This document shows, one piece after another, positions 21,680-33,348 of a DNA stretch of 64,000 bases. Every line of letters begins with the position of its first letter. Position 1 is the stretch's first letter. The DNA lies in the NCBI GenBank assembly GCA_037044905.1, contig JBAOKB010000074.1, positions 124,001-188,000 of the forward strand. Reading direction: 5' to 3'. The position numbers and the translations under genes were made by a program. This DNA comes from Hortaea werneckii. Its lineage: Eukaryota > Ascomycota > Dothideomycetes > Mycosphaerellales > Teratosphaeriaceae. A model generated the notes under the pieces. It saw only the letters and a list, made by a program, of their open reading frames with translations, did no database searches and was not told the origin of the DNA.

Positions 21680-23554
21680 ATGACCCCGCGTCCAGATTCA
21701 CCCACTTCACTTCTTTGGGGGCATCAACTAAAGCGTGAGCATGGCCATCTACTCGCACGCCTGCAGCAGTTAGAATCTGCGGGGAAGCAGCAGGGAGAAA
21801 GAATCCAAAAAGCCGAGTCCGCGGCAAGAGAAACGGTCAGCCGCGACATCGCCGCCCTGACTGAGCAAGTCCGAGGATTGAGCGAAGGCGATTTCAATCA
21901 GCGACTCTCCAAAATGGGCGAAGAGATCATGTCGAAACTTGAAGATGTCCAGGCCGAACACGAGGCCACAATGATCAAGGTTGCGTCCCTCGACAAAGAT
22001 GGTGCCGAAGTCGAGGAGGAGAGGCGGAAGGCTTTGACCAGAGAAAAGGCTTTGCTGCAACGAGTCAATGAAGCTGAGAAAGGCCTGGAAAGGTACCGTG
22101 AAAATCTCCAGAATGTAGGCCGACAAGTGGACGAAATCAACATGAGCGCCATCAAAACCCAACTGGAGAATCTTACTCGGCAAGTGCTGAACGAAGGGGC
22201 CGAAATGAAGCGACTCGAAGACAGTGTTCATATGCTCGAGGCTGCGAACGAGGAGCTGCTGAAAGCAAATGAAAGGCTGGTCGCAGAAATGGAAAGAATG
22301 GCAGAAACGCGAAATTCCGCGCCAGCTGCTCAACCAATCTCCAAGCCTACGAGCACGTCTGCCTCGGCTGAGAGCGAGACCCCGGATGCGGATGAGTTCG
22401 ACAGCGAGAACGAGATGCCGAGAAAGAAGAAGAAGAAGTCTCACAAGTGGGCGGGAGGGGGTGCCGATAGGGACATTATCCGCCAGAATCGAGAGTCATC
22501 CCGCAAGTCTGGGAAGCCATTACAAGTTCCTCAACGACAACCACTAGTATCAACTCGACAAGGCGTGCCTCCGCCGAAATCAGCTCCCCCAGCCCCGAAA
22601 GCTCAGCCTCCCAAAGCCGGTTCCAAAGGCACCTCCAAAGCTGTAACGAAGCCAGCAGCAAAGCCAGCACGCAAGTCTGACACTCATGCTGTCTCTAAGA
22701 GCACACCAAAGTCCACGGCAAAGCCTGCACGCAAATCTGACACTCATGCTGTCTCTAAGAGCACGGCGAAGTCTGCAGCAAAGCCTGCACGCAAATCTGA
22801 CTCTCATACCGTGCTCGCAAAAGAACGCAAGCAGCCCTCCAAATCAGCTCCGTCAAAGCCGGCGAAGAAGCCGGAATCGCAGACTCCAAAGCCCTCCAAA
22901 AACGACACTGACAAGCCAATTATCCGCTCAGGGAAGGGGTGGTACGAGATCGCGGTCACTCCAGTGCAAAGCGAGATGGAGTCCCAGGAGTCAGGGTAAG
23001 TGACATTCACAAGTACTCTGATTAGAAGATTTGCTGACATAGAAGACAGCCAATCAGCCTCCAAACGTCCACGAGGCCGTCCTAGGAAGCATCCATTACC
23101 CGAGCAGGAGACGCCTGTAGAATTGGGTGCAGAAGGCCCCCGCGTAACCCGCAACGCTCGCCAGCAAGTGGAGCCTAGTTCAAAAGACGCAATACCACAG
23201 AAGCGCAAGCGGAATGCAGAAACACCACGCTCTCATACGCAGATCTCGAAGCCTAGCCGTTCCACCAAAAAAGCCAAGACGACTCGAAATGGGCAGGAAG
23301 ACGAGCCCGCCGGCATTCCTCATCGAGGAGGAGAAGGAGAAGGAGACCAGACCGACGTCTTCGCCTCTCCCGTCTCCTCCCCAGGCCAAGTAACCTCCGG
23401 GAACCCTCAGACTAACGAGAGCGACCCCATGCGGACTCTCCTGGAGCAAGCCGCCCAACACCAATCCAAGCCAGCCGTGCCTGGGAGGCGAGTAATCCAG
23501 CAAGCGGACGACAATCTGCTTGATGTTTTCTCTCGGGGGCTGCCTTACTCGTAA
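21680..23554 (+). CDS. Coiled-coil protein with Lys/Ala/Ser-rich repeats and an AT-hook
   Basis: Exons 21680-22995 and 23050-23554 join in phase 2 across a 54-nt intron (GTAAGT, CTGAC, ACAG), giving 606 residues without a lesion. Residues about 15-210 form a long coiled coil (LLARLQQLES..., RYRENLQNVGRQVDEIN, MLEAANEELLKANERL). An acidic stretch and KKKKKSHKW follow, then a basic, proline/lysine-rich region with 20-residue repeats (KPARKSDTHAVSKST). Near residue 445 lies KRPRGRPRKHPLP, a strong AT-hook. The rest is disordered and ends LLDVFSRGLPYS. This layout suggests a nuclear DNA-associated scaffold, for example a kinetochore or chromosome protein. I do not recognise the family and assign no function. 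Confidence 0.8.
22661..22815 (+). repeat. 60-bp coding minisatellite, about 2.6 copies
   Basis: Two full 60-bp units, 22661-22720 and 22721-22780, and a partial third lie head to tail. Each starts AAGCC(A/T)GCACGCAA and encodes KPARKSDTHAVSKST plus five residues. Units are nearly identical, so the repeat is recent. It stays in frame and extends the basic linker of the coiled-coil protein. Confidence 0.85.
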
Positions 23555-24381
23555 GGTCAGCAAAGCCGTTGTATACTTACTATCAAAATGGGAGAAGGGT
23601 TCATGCGGAGTTTTGTAAGGATCCACACATAGCGTACCGCATTGCTGTAAAAGCGGAAGCGGGCGGATGGTGATGGAGAAACGGGCGGTGTGCCTTCTCT
23701 TTGTCTTCATAGCTGGCTGTAGCAAGACCCCCACAGGAGGGAGGGTCCCAAGGGGGTGGGGGGGGGGGTTGAAGGATTTTTGCTTTTGTACGATAGAAAT
23801 TTCGAGGGTGAGACGCTGGCTGTATTGTACCCGTTCGCAGAAGAAATTTTCATCTCTTTTATTTGCCCCTCTCCCTGTCTTTCTCTGGAACCATTTCGTT
23901 GGAATCCGTAAATAAGAATGGGGAGAGTTACGGAGACGAAAGAGGAGAAGAGATCTCAGAAACAGCTTTAACCCCCTTGTGAATCAACTATACGATCTTC
24001 CTCTCAGAAGACATGCAAATGAGACGACATACGGACGTCGAGGATCGCTGGGAGCGCGTTGACAAGGCAGGCGAAGAGCTATACAAGGGTGTGCGGAGAG
24101 GATCTGTTGTCAGGGGTGTGACAGCTCAGTAAAAAATCACTTTATCACATCGCTTAATCAGAGTGGATTCCAATCTCACTTTCTTATGTAAATTATGTAC
24201 TTTCAGTCCTAGATTATACAATGTCTTCATGATCCTCTCATAACGCGTGATGATCAATCTCTTCTTCGGAAATCGCTCTGTGCCCATCATCAGACAACGA
24301 GTGAGAAACTTCGGTGATAAAATTTCTGGCGGCCATATCAAGCCAGCGAGTTGACAATGGTGGCAAACAGGCATAATCGCC
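23555..24381. other. Intergenic between convergent genes, with a G11 run
   Basis: 3' flanks of the coiled-coil gene and of pal1. An uninterrupted run of 11 G lies at 23758-23768 inside a longer purine-rich patch. No gene is apparent. Confidence 0.5.
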
Positions 24382-25709
24382 TTAGAGAAGGTCAAACCCT
24401 TCGTTCTTCTTCTTCTTAATAGACCCAATACGCTTCTTCAGCCATCCTTTATGCTACCCTTGCGATGGATCTCGCTCTCAGAGCTCTTGTAGTTATCCCG
24501 GGTCTGGGCGAATTCGGCGTCGGCGTATCGAGAGTTGCCGCCGGCAATGTCCACGGGATCGCGCGGGTCGAGACTACCGCGACGCTTTGCGTCCTTGTAG
24601 TCCTTCATGATCTGTCGGCGGATCTTCCATTTCGATGCCGTTGTCGTCGATCTTGTGTGCCTTCATGGCGCGGTCGAGGGAGAAGGTCGGCTCGGATTTG
24701 CCTTTCAAGTCCTCTGGAAGGTATTCCTGAAAATATTGTGTTAGTTTGATATATCATATGAAATGGAGATTGCCGGTGGGCAAACTTACAACACCGTGCC
24801 ACCTCTTGTACCCGGGGTCGTCGCCAGTGCCTTCCCTCATCATGTCGGTGCCCTCCTCATAGTTGTATGTCCGCCCAAGCCTATCGGGCTGACCGGGAGG
24901 TACCACTGCAACACCGTCTAGAGGCTTGTGCCGCTCGACAGCGTCCTTAACGTTCTCGGCAGGCGTAGCCTTGAGTGCTTCTTGGTTGCTCGACTCCAAT
25001 GCCGCGATAGGCGCATGCTTCTTGTCCATGCGGTTAACACCTTGAAGTGCTGCGTCGTACGGGCCCTCGTGATGGTAGGCTCGGCCACCGACGGCCGGAT
25101 CTAAACGGTCGATCGTGTCGGCGCCAGGCAAGTGCTGCCGGCGGAGATGCGGCGAGCGGCTAGCCTTCTTGGAATCACGCCTAATGATATCCAACGGCTG
25201 ATGGCTATGGTCGCCGGGATAGCGCTCACGTAGGGAACTACCTCTGCGGGGGCGGCCAATAGGCTGACCATTGCCACTGATACTGCCGCTGCTTGCTCGC
25301 ACGCGGCCACTGGACTCGCTATAGGATGGCGGTGTACCGGCAGAGCCCGAGCGACGTGGACGGGGATCCATGCCGCCAAACGCTTGTTCGCGGTACGTTG
25401 GGAAGCGTTCTTTGCTGCCGCCAGGAGAATGATGCTTGGGCGAACTACTTTCACGGAAAGGGTTGTTGGAGCTCAGCGAGCCACGGGGAATGCGGTGGAG
25501 CTGACGGTGCTGCTCGGCTGCTTGTCATAAGTGCTGCGGAAATGGAGTTAAGACCAGTGTCTTCAGAAGGGTCCGTGTTGGTGACCGGGTCGATCAGGTA
25601 GGCTTGCGCCTGGAGCGGAGGTCAGGTCAGCCTCGTTGTACTATGTATCCAACCATTTTGGGGGATGAGCTCAGCCTACCTCCTTCGAGCTGGCTGCGCC
25701 TGTCTCCAT
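24382..25709 (-). CDS. pal1: Pal1-family cell morphology / endocytic protein, three frame changes
   Basis: The gene starts at ATG 25709 with a 30-nt exon (METGAASSKE). A 70-nt intron (25610-25679) follows, then AQAYLIDPVTNTDPS, a typical Pal1 start. The Pal1 core reads RERYPGDHSHQPLDIIRRD, TIDRLD, YHHEGPYDA, NQEALKATP, RHKPLDGVAVVPPG, DRLGRTYNYEEGTDMM, then a second intron (24727-24789) and EYLPEDLKGK. Pal1 localises to sites of polarised growth and endocytosis through the cortex protein Sla2/End4. The frame changes at the G/C run 25485-25488, near 24640 (before RRQIMKDYKDAKRRG) and near 24444 (before KKRIGSIKKKK). The C-terminus then ends at TAA 24382. The reading across these breaks is continuous with the family, so I treat it as one gene. 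Confidence 0.85.
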
Positions 25710-26158
25710 GTCCAGATCAGTGCTGTGTAGACGAGACACGCCGAGTGTAAGTGACAAGGAGTGTCAGTTGATAGATGAGTGAGGAAAAGAAGCAATCAAC
25801 ATTACCACTCGCTGAATGGACTTTGAGATAATGTTTTCAGAACGAATGCCGTGACGCGGCTGCCACACAACCAGCGCTGGATCCACGCGGAAAGCGTCAC
25901 GTAAAGGCAGGCTTGCCGGGGAAGGCAGACGTCATTGGCCTATGCTGCCTCCCTCCGCGTCATGGCGGAGACGGACCCCTGTCGATCCGACGGTCGCGCC
26001 TTTTCTGTGCGTTGGACAACCATCGAGCCGGTTGAGAAGGGTTTATGCTTATCTGAGCCGCATAACGTTCGGACACTGGACATACACTGTATGTAGCTGC
26101 ATTCAACTTGTCATTGCCATCGCTGCCCAGGTGTGCATTTCTCATCTCCTAGGGCATC
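25710..26158. promoter_or_regulatory. Divergent promoter region, pal1 / usb1
   Basis: About 450 bases between the two starts, shared by two genes transcribed away from each other. No specific site was identified. Confidence 0.45.
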
Positions 26159-27121
26159 ATGGCGCTCGTAGCATACTCTGACTCGTCGGACAGCGACAAG
26201 GAAGATGCCCAGCCGGTGAAGAGACGCAAGGTTAGTGATGGAGCCAAGAGGCAGACTGCACTGCCTCCACTGCCTTCCACCTTCCAAGACTTGTACTCAT
26301 CGACCGTGCGAACGAGCACGCAAGATGACCCGTCTTTGCATGGCGGACGAAAGAGGGTAACGCCTCACATTGAGGGCAATTGGCCAACTCACGTCTACCT
26401 CGAGTGTAAGTGGAGCTTTGCACGAGCCTGAACAGTGTAAAAGCCCTTTTCAGGAAAAGGTAGGTGCTAATACGACTGAGGGCGACCGAATCCTGAAGAA
26501 GCCCAACTACTGGCGGGGTTGATTGCTGCTCAGCACGCAGATGACAAAGTCGCTGGTGACCAGGCAAAGATCCACAGCCTCTTACAAAACGATCTTGGCG
26601 TATCGCTGCCCCTACACGTCTCCCTCTCACGACCACTGGTGCTGCGAACAGAGCAGAAGGATCTGTTCCTTGACCGCCTAAGAAATGCAATTCCAACCAG
26701 CGGTGTCCACACCTTCACCGTCAGGCCCAGTGGACTCAGATGGCATTCGAACGAGAGCAATTCGCGCTACTTCCTGGTCTTGGGTCTTGAAAGGACTCAA
26801 AAGGCCGAGATGTCGAGCCTCCTGAGCATGCAACCGTGTCGCAAAGGCCTTTGATCAGCCGCTATTGTACGCCGAGGACACAAACATCGCGAAAGGCAAG
26901 AGGAAAGACGCCAAACCTCCCTCTCCAGCAGGAGGGAAATGTCACATCAGCATCGCCTGGTCACTTGAGGCCACAAAACCAAATCTGGCCGGACAAGATA
27001 TTCCATACCCTCGGCCATTGCTGAACTGGACATTCCGTTTTCCGAGATCAAGGTCCGCATTGGCCAGGATGTCACCGCTGTGCCCTTGCCTGCAGCTAGA
27101 AAGAAGGGCGCAATCTTTTGA
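26159..27121 (+). CDS. usb1: U6 snRNA phosphodiesterase Usb1 (Mpn1), two frame changes
   Basis: Exon 1 is 26159-26405, and a 75-nt intron leads to exon 2 from 26481 in phase 1 (YLEW joined to RPNPEEAQLLAG). The N-terminus has the acidic/Lys-rich DSSDSDKED...KRRK. The 2H phosphodiesterase fold shows two HxS motifs, LHVSLSRP and CHISIAWSL, which are the catalytic pair. Usb1 trims the 3' oligo-U tail of U6 snRNA and leaves a protected end for spliceosome assembly. The frame shifts near 26825 (SLL to ACNRVAKAFDQPL) and near 27010 (after the second HxS, before AELDIPFSEIKVRIG). The C-terminus AARKKGAIF ends at TGA 27121. Both HxS motifs stand on readable sequence. Confidence 0.85.
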
Positions 27122-27559
27122 TGACTCGGGTTTGCTGTTTACATTCATGATTTGCTCCACGTACAGGGCACGCAGAATGGAGGTTGTTGCACTCTCTAAA
27201 AGCACAAGACTCTGCGGAGATAGGCAAAAGGTCCATCGCGCACATTGCGCCATGTCATTTGAATAGCGGCCTCTAGACTATATGATACGCGCGCCGCTGT
27301 TACTACACGCTGCTCAGCAGATGCTTATGCCGTAATGCTACGACAGCTCCTTGGTAGCGAACCCTAGTGAGGCAAGTGAAATGCTTGGATAGCGTCTTGC
27401 AGCAATCGGGCAGTGCAGAGAGAACAATACGACATCGTTTGCGATATGAGGACGAAACTGAAGGAACGGGAGATTAAGAAGTCACTCTCGGATCAAGATG
27501 CATACTGTGAAGACCGCGCATGATACAATCCAAAACAAGGGTATAGAGTTAAGCCACCA
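27122..27559. other. Intergenic between convergent genes
   Basis: 3' flanks of usb1 and of the next minus-strand gene. Nothing else was seen. Confidence 0.5.
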
Positions 27560-28171
27560 CTACTGAGGCGTGTAGTCATAAACGAGCGTAATCTTCTCCA
27601 CCTGCTTCCCCTTCTTCGCAACCGTCCGCCTGATATGCTTCCTCTGCCCTTCAATCTCGGCGAAGCCATAGATCTGGACGGCGGTCCAGGTATCGGTGCA
27701 ACTCTCATTGACAGCCTCGATGACCTCGCCATCCAGCGTCTCCTGGTTCCAGCCTTCCTTGAGGTAGTCGTCCTCGAGCTCGGAGACCTTGCGGAACCTA
27801 TTTGACAGAGAGTCAGAAATGACGCACCATTACGATATTGGAATTGCGATCGCCGTTGTGACCTACTTCGTGGTACCTTTCACCTTACCCCAGATCTTGT
27901 TCTCCCTCTCGCCCCATTCGCCGTTGAGCTCGCGGTTCTCCACACTGCTGACATTGCCCGTGGAGATGGACTCCTGGTCAAGGTGCACAGTCCCCTTGTC
28001 GTCAGTGTACTGCTTCATGTGCAGGGTGATGGTGCTGTATTGGACGGCCTGCCGGACCAGCCACCCGACGCCTTGCATCTTGAGCGTGGCCTGCGAGGAG
28101 TCGCTCTGCTTGCTGTTGAGGGTGTAGGTCCCCGTCATGTCCTTGATGTTTACTGATGTTGGGGCCGCCAT
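27560..28171 (-). CDS. Small conserved fungal protein, lipocalin-like by inference
   Basis: Exons 27867-28171 and 27560-27797 join in phase 2 through a 69-nt intron (GTAGGT...ATAG), giving 180 residues. The sequence begins MAAPTSVNIKDMTGTYTLN and has alternating hydrophobic strands (VQYSTITLHMKQY, DTWTAVQIYGFAEI, KITLVYDY) around the conserved GVGWLVRQA. It has no signal peptide or membrane segment. Proteins of this length and pattern are common in ascomycetes without an assigned role. A small beta-barrel such as a lipocalin fold is my inference from strand spacing. Intact. Confidence 0.75.
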
Positions 28172-28700
28172 GGTTGAACGTTTGCAATGGATTTACACTG
28201 TTTGTTGTGGAGTGGGAGGATTGTAGTCACGTTGTAGATGTCCGCTGGTTTGAAGTGGGGAAGAAGGTGGGAGGTTATAAGGAGAGGTCGTAACACCTTA
28301 GCTTCTTGTCTTGAATAATGTGCTCAAACGGTACCACCCGGTTGATCAATACCAATGCTTGGTACTCCGCAGCCAGGCAGCCTTATAAAATCGCCGAGGG
28401 AGGAGCACGCGTGGCTAAAGTGATGCAGGAACATGCGGAGGCGTGCTAGCGTCGGAGGATGTGAAGTTGGAGCTCGAGCGTGCCGAGGCAGGGTTGTACC
28501 CTAAGGCGACAAAGCTTTCGATTCTCTTTCATGTGAAACCAACAAGCCACTCCCACCTGACCTGGAAGCCCTGATTTCCAGCTCCCGCTAACATGCGCCG
28601 CACTGCGACAAGCACGTGCGGACGATGATCAAGGATCTTTCCTCCACGACGAAAATTCGACAAGCGATGCGACAGAGGTGGCGTAAACCGTACCGCAAAC
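28172..28700. promoter_or_regulatory. Divergent promoter region upstream of rpp1
   Basis: About 530 bases between divergent starts. No specific motif was assigned. Confidence 0.45.
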
Positions 28701-29648
28701 ATGTTCTACGATCTTAACATACCATGGTCGCCGGACGACAAGCACCTACCGCGAACACTAACGTTTTGGAAGAGCTGGGATACAATGTGATAGCTCTGAA
28801 CCACACCATCGCTGGCAAGCTGCCTGCGCAGATCAACTGCGCCATACCAGATCCGCTGCCATACAAAGACCTGCCGAAGAAATTGGAGATCAAACGCCGA
28901 GTCACTTTGACCCTAACGGAATCATATCAAAATGCGCGACTTGCGGAGCTGGCACGCGCATACGATATATTAGCAGTAAGGCCGGTCGATGAGCGTAGCT
29001 TCCAGCTCGCATGCGGGAGTCTGGACTGCGACATCATCAGCTTGGACCTGACGCAGCGGTTACCGTTCTTTTTCAAGTTCAAGACCTTGTCGGAAGCTGT
29101 GAGGAGCGGAAAGAGGTTGGAGATATGCTACAGTCAGGGGGTGATGGGGGATAGCGCAGCAAGGCGGAATTTGATCAGTAATGTCACGCAGCTGATCCGT
29201 GCAAGTAGGGGGAGAGGGTTGCTGATTAGCTCTGAAGCGAAGGCGGCTGTAGGCTGCAGAGGCCTTGGGATGCTATCAATCTGGCGAATGTTTGGGGACT
29301 GGGCCAGGAGCGGGGGTTCGAGGCGATGAGCAAGGAGCCTCGGAGCATTGTGGTCACAGCACAGTTGAAGAGGACGAGTTATCGTGGTGTAATCGATGTT
29401 GTGTACGGCGGAGAGAAGCCTGCGCCTGCCGAGAAAAAGCAGAACGAGCAGAAGACGGGGTCCACAAAGGGCAGGCCAAGGCTGGTAACGCGCAGAAGAG
29501 GAAGGCCGAGGGCATGAGTTCAGAAAACAATATGGGCGACAGTGCTGAGAAGCCAATAAGTAAAAGGGAGGCCAAGCGAAGGGCTAAGGATGTGCGCGCG
29601 AGCAGCAACAGCAATCAAGAAGAGACCCGGACGACCGATGGCGTCTAA
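28701..29648 (+). CDS. rpp1: RNase P/MRP subunit Rpp1 (p30), three frame changes
   Basis: The true start is ATG 28701, which encodes MFYDLNIPWSPDD, the conserved N-terminus of fungal Rpp1. After TLTF the frame changes at the T4 run 28764-28767 into LEELGYNVIALNHTIAGKLP. The TIM-barrel-like body continues (RVTLTLTE, YDILAVRPVDE, CDIISLDLTQRLPFFFK, LEICYSQG). It changes frame near 29255, where WDAINLANVWGLGQERGFEAM resumes. A third shift near 29470 leads to the basic tail KPISKREAKRRAKD and TAA at 29648. Rpp1 is an essential protein of nuclear RNase P (tRNA 5' maturation) and RNase MRP. With an essential gene, three indels are more easily explained by assembly error or a second good copy. Confidence 0.9.
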
Positions 29649-30981
29649 AGCGTTGAAGAGAGGTTGAAATGAGGTTCGAAAAGAGCATTGAATTTCATTC
29701 CTACCAGAAATACCCTGCAGACTGGTAGTAAATGCGCCATTTGTCGCACCACATTGCAAACTATATCGCGATGAGGCTGCAGAATGCGTCGTCGACCAAG
29801 TGAGACGACATGGGCAGGGCGCAAAGTCGCTCAAGGCAACAGTGGTGCTCGTGGTTAAACTCTCCAATAACGCCGAGTAACTTCCCGCGTAATAACTTAC
29901 CCGGCCACGACAGGACCACGAACTTAGTAACAAGCTGGAGGTCTTTCGGGTGGTGTTGTGGAAGCGGAGGGGGCCTATGAAAGCGTGCTCGATATAATTA
30001 TCAGTCATCGATAACAAGTCATTGATGGCCCAGCTGCCACAGTGTACGAATAATGTGAACATATGACATCGGATTCGTCCTTTTCAGGCTGTTTCTCCCC
30101 ACTGCAGGGCCCACGCGAAGCGGAGGGGTCTCGCACTGCCGACATCCACTCCAACCCCCGTTCCCGGAAGCGCGCGATCTTGACGTGAGCTAAATGCGAC
30201 CGCGCCTCGCCTCTAATTGGCTGCCGACTTTCCTTATCTCTGGGCGTAACCATTTCGCGAACCCATCCTGTAAATCCGCAACTCTCTCTGCAGCACTGCT
30301 ATTTCTCTTATGAAATCCATTGGGATATTTACGTACAGCGGGCTGGGGTTGCGCCTCGTTACCATGCGGTTGTGTGCAGCCAGTTGCGTTGCATTGTATC
30401 ACAGCACCCCCATAGTGGTGTGGGATTGGCGTTGATAGGGAAGTTACCGGGTGTCAGGTCGCGGTGAGTGAAGGTCACCAGTCGCTTTATCTTTAACTCT
30501 GATTACAGCACAAGATTCCCCCTTCCCCCCTCGCGTGTCTACCTTACTCTCTGTGAGAAAGCTATTACCTAGACCGACAGGCGGCGGATAGTCGTTTGTC
30601 TCGTTCATCTGCCCGCGACCCAACGTCCAATGACGCCTGTCACGCTCGACTATCTACTCCTGATAGAAGCGTTGTGCGGTCAGTCCGACCACGCCTAGGC
30701 CTGATATCTATCTCGTTGCTCCTTACTGTCCAGCCCGTCCGCCTGATAAGGAACCTGCATTCACCTACCTTTCCCCGCGTGGTGTTTACGCGAGATAGAT
30801 AGGCGTCGGCCCTGGTGTTGCAGCCATTCACCTACTTCCCCGGGATCCTTCCGGCATTGGGCTCTTTGATTCTGTGCCACCAGGCTGGCCGAGTGGAGTG
30901 TTTCTCGAGCCCTGCATATCAGACAGATATCAGCATTTTCGTCAATCGGCCGCCCAGCATATCTGCCTTCGGCCCATAATT
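29649..30981. other. Intergenic, 5' region of a transcription factor gene
   Basis: About 1.3 kb. The right part (30480-30981) is pyrimidine-rich with many short plus-strand frames and probably forms a long 5' leader for the Zn2Cys6 gene. No domain-bearing frame was found on either strand. Confidence 0.5.
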
Positions 30982-32981
30982 ATGGCTACCGTCATGGCTG
31001 CGCCTCCACTTGCACCGAGACCAATTTCTACTTGGGACCCGTCCATGCAATTCATAGACTCCAAAGAGAACCGACCTGCCCTCAAGCAACTACAACAATC
31101 TGCACCCGCTGCCAGGACCCGCAAGGAGAGACCCTGTGACGGCTGCCGAAGGCGCAAGAGCAAGTGCGTGCTTCAAGAATCTCGCAAGTGTGTGCTTTGC
31201 GAGTTCCACAAGCAGGACTGCACGTTTGTCGAAAAGGCTCAACCGCGGAAACGGAAGCTCGAGGACGGCACTGTTGTCGAAGGTTCTGCCAAGCGGAGCC
31301 CTGCGGCCAGTCACCAAAGTGCCGCAGCAGCCCCTCAGCATTCGCACAAACCTGCCCCGGCAGTACCTCAACCAACACAGACTCCGATCCGCCGGCCTTT
31401 TGCAGTCGATGAGTCGCTGAGCTTACAGCGACATCGACATTGCAAGCTCCTGGGGCAAACGACTGCCCTGGACGCGTGCCTGATCGGTCTTGGAAGCTTC
31501 AACGAGAAGAACGAGACGGCGTCTCGCGTAGGCACACTGCGTCAGGTGGGCGGGAGCGAATACTTCAGTACATACGACGACGCCGACGTGCCTGTACCCG
31601 ACGACGAAACGCGGGCTTTGGCGGAGATCGAGGCCGTGGTAGGCCGGCATGGCCCGGCCTTGATCGACATCTACTTCCGCAATGTCCACCCCAGCTATCC
31701 AATCCTTCAGAAGTCTGCCTTCCTGGATCGCATAAGGCATGATGATCTCCAATTCAACCCGCCTCTGCTCGCTGCCATGTATGTCCTTGCGCTGTCATGG
31801 TGGGAACGAGACCCGGATCTGGCGCAGCATCCAAAGCCAGACATTGCAAGGCTGGAGGTCGTAGCTATGACTGGGTTGATGCAGGCGATGCAGCGACCGA
31901 AGATCTCGGCGGTGCAAGCGGGGTTGTTGCTGCTTCAGAGAGCGAAGGCGAGCACGTGGACTCTGACCGTGCAGCTCGTAGCACTCGGCCAGGACATTGG
32001 TTTACATCTGGACTGCTCGGGCTGGTCCATTCCAGATTGGGAGAAGCGATTACGGAAACGTCTTGCATGGGCACTATACATGCAGGACAAGTGGAGTGCT
32101 CTGATGCACGGCAGGCCATCACACATTAACGCTGCGGACTGGTCGGTTCGCGAGCCAGCGGTGGAAGATTTCGATGAGAACATCCCTCCCTTCTCCGAGT
32201 CTGCCAGTCTCGATTCAGAAGACGAGGCGGAGACTACCAAAGGCCGAACTATCTTCATGCAGATGATTCAGCTGACTCGCTTGCTTTCGGATATATGCGA
32301 TGTGTTCTACTCGCAAACAGCGAAACAAGAATATGCTCGAGCTGGACGCTTTGCAACACAGCTTGTCCTCAACCGAGCCAAGCCAGTCCAGCTGCGACTG
32401 AAGGAATGGTTCGCCAAATTACCACCAGAGTGTAAGATGGACAACTACACCCCTGGCACGCTGTCCGCAACTGGGTATCTGCATTTGGGTACTTTGCAAC
32501 GGAAATCAGCATCCATCGCCGGATCGTACAGAGTCTGGACCCTTCGCTCAGCGACCCGTACATGCTCTACATCTGCCGCTCAGCAGCCAAGACGCGTCTC
32601 ATCAGCGCGATGGATTACGTCAATCGACTGAAACCCGAACACCTCGATGCCTTCTGGTACTTTGCCTCAGCCTCCAACTTCTCCCTCATCGGCACCTTTG
32701 GCTCTTTACTCTTAGCCACGAGTCCCGGACAGGAAGAAGCGGAGTTCTACGCCAGCAGACTACAAGAGTTCAAATGGACGCTCGGTGTCAGCGCGAAGAA
32801 AGCGAGCTGGATCCAGGGCGCGATGGATATGCTTGAGGCGAATGGGGAAATGCTGCAGGGTCTGCCGTCGAAGCCGCAGATGATGCCGCCGATGAAGAAG
32901 AGGGCGGACACGGTTATTGGGGTTTCTGTGTCGCAGAATGGCTCCTTTGATGAAGGCATCGGGATGGAGAATGGGTGGTAG
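30982..32981 (+). CDS. Zn2Cys6 transcription factor with fungal_trans domain, one frame change
   Basis: ATG at 30982 (MATVMAAPPLAP) is preferred to the upstream in-frame ATG at 30874 because it lies nearer the conserved start. The Zn2Cys6 cluster reads CDGCRRRKSKC...CVLCEFHKQDC (six Cys spaced 2-6-7-2-6) at about residues 53-81, followed by basic PRKRKL. The middle homology region includes PALIDIYFRNVHPSYPIL and LAWALYMQDKWSALMHGRPSHI. At the GGG run 32487-32489 the frame changes from LHLG to YFATEISIHRRIVQSLDP, and the C-terminus continues to 32981. The family regulates metabolic genes in the nucleus. The target is unknown and no pathway genes lie next to it. No introns seen. Confidence 0.88.
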
Positions 32982-33348
32982 AGGGGGGCAAAGACTTGCA
33001 CTGCTTGGATGCTGTTTGGCAATGCTATAGAGATGGATAATGAGTATATGACCAATGTCAACGATGACCTGATAGCATTTTGGTTCTCTAAAGGAGCCCC
33101 ACTTGCAAATCACGTGATCCTGCGAGGAGAATGTCATGCTAAGTGTTCCGAAAGAAACGAAGTCTTTGTTCTTGAATTGCAACCTACGCCCACGCCTACG
33201 CTCTCGAAGCACCATGAAATGTTTGAACACAGTACCAGCTCACATCCTGAAGCCCGCCTGGATGCGATGAGCACCTCGTCCTAAACGCCATTTTTTAGTC
33301 GCGAGAGCTGGTCTGATAACGCTGGTCTGACCAGCGAGACCCCAGCTC
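32982..33348. other. Intergenic between convergent genes
   Basis: 3' flanks of the Zn2Cys6 gene and TFIIS. Nothing else was seen. Confidence 0.5.

Noticed and set aside
22996..23028. A 30-33 nt intron or frameshift in the coiled-coil gene
   Set aside because: A normal 54-nt intron (22996-23049) with CTGAC branch and CAG acceptor keeps the frame, so no lesion is needed.
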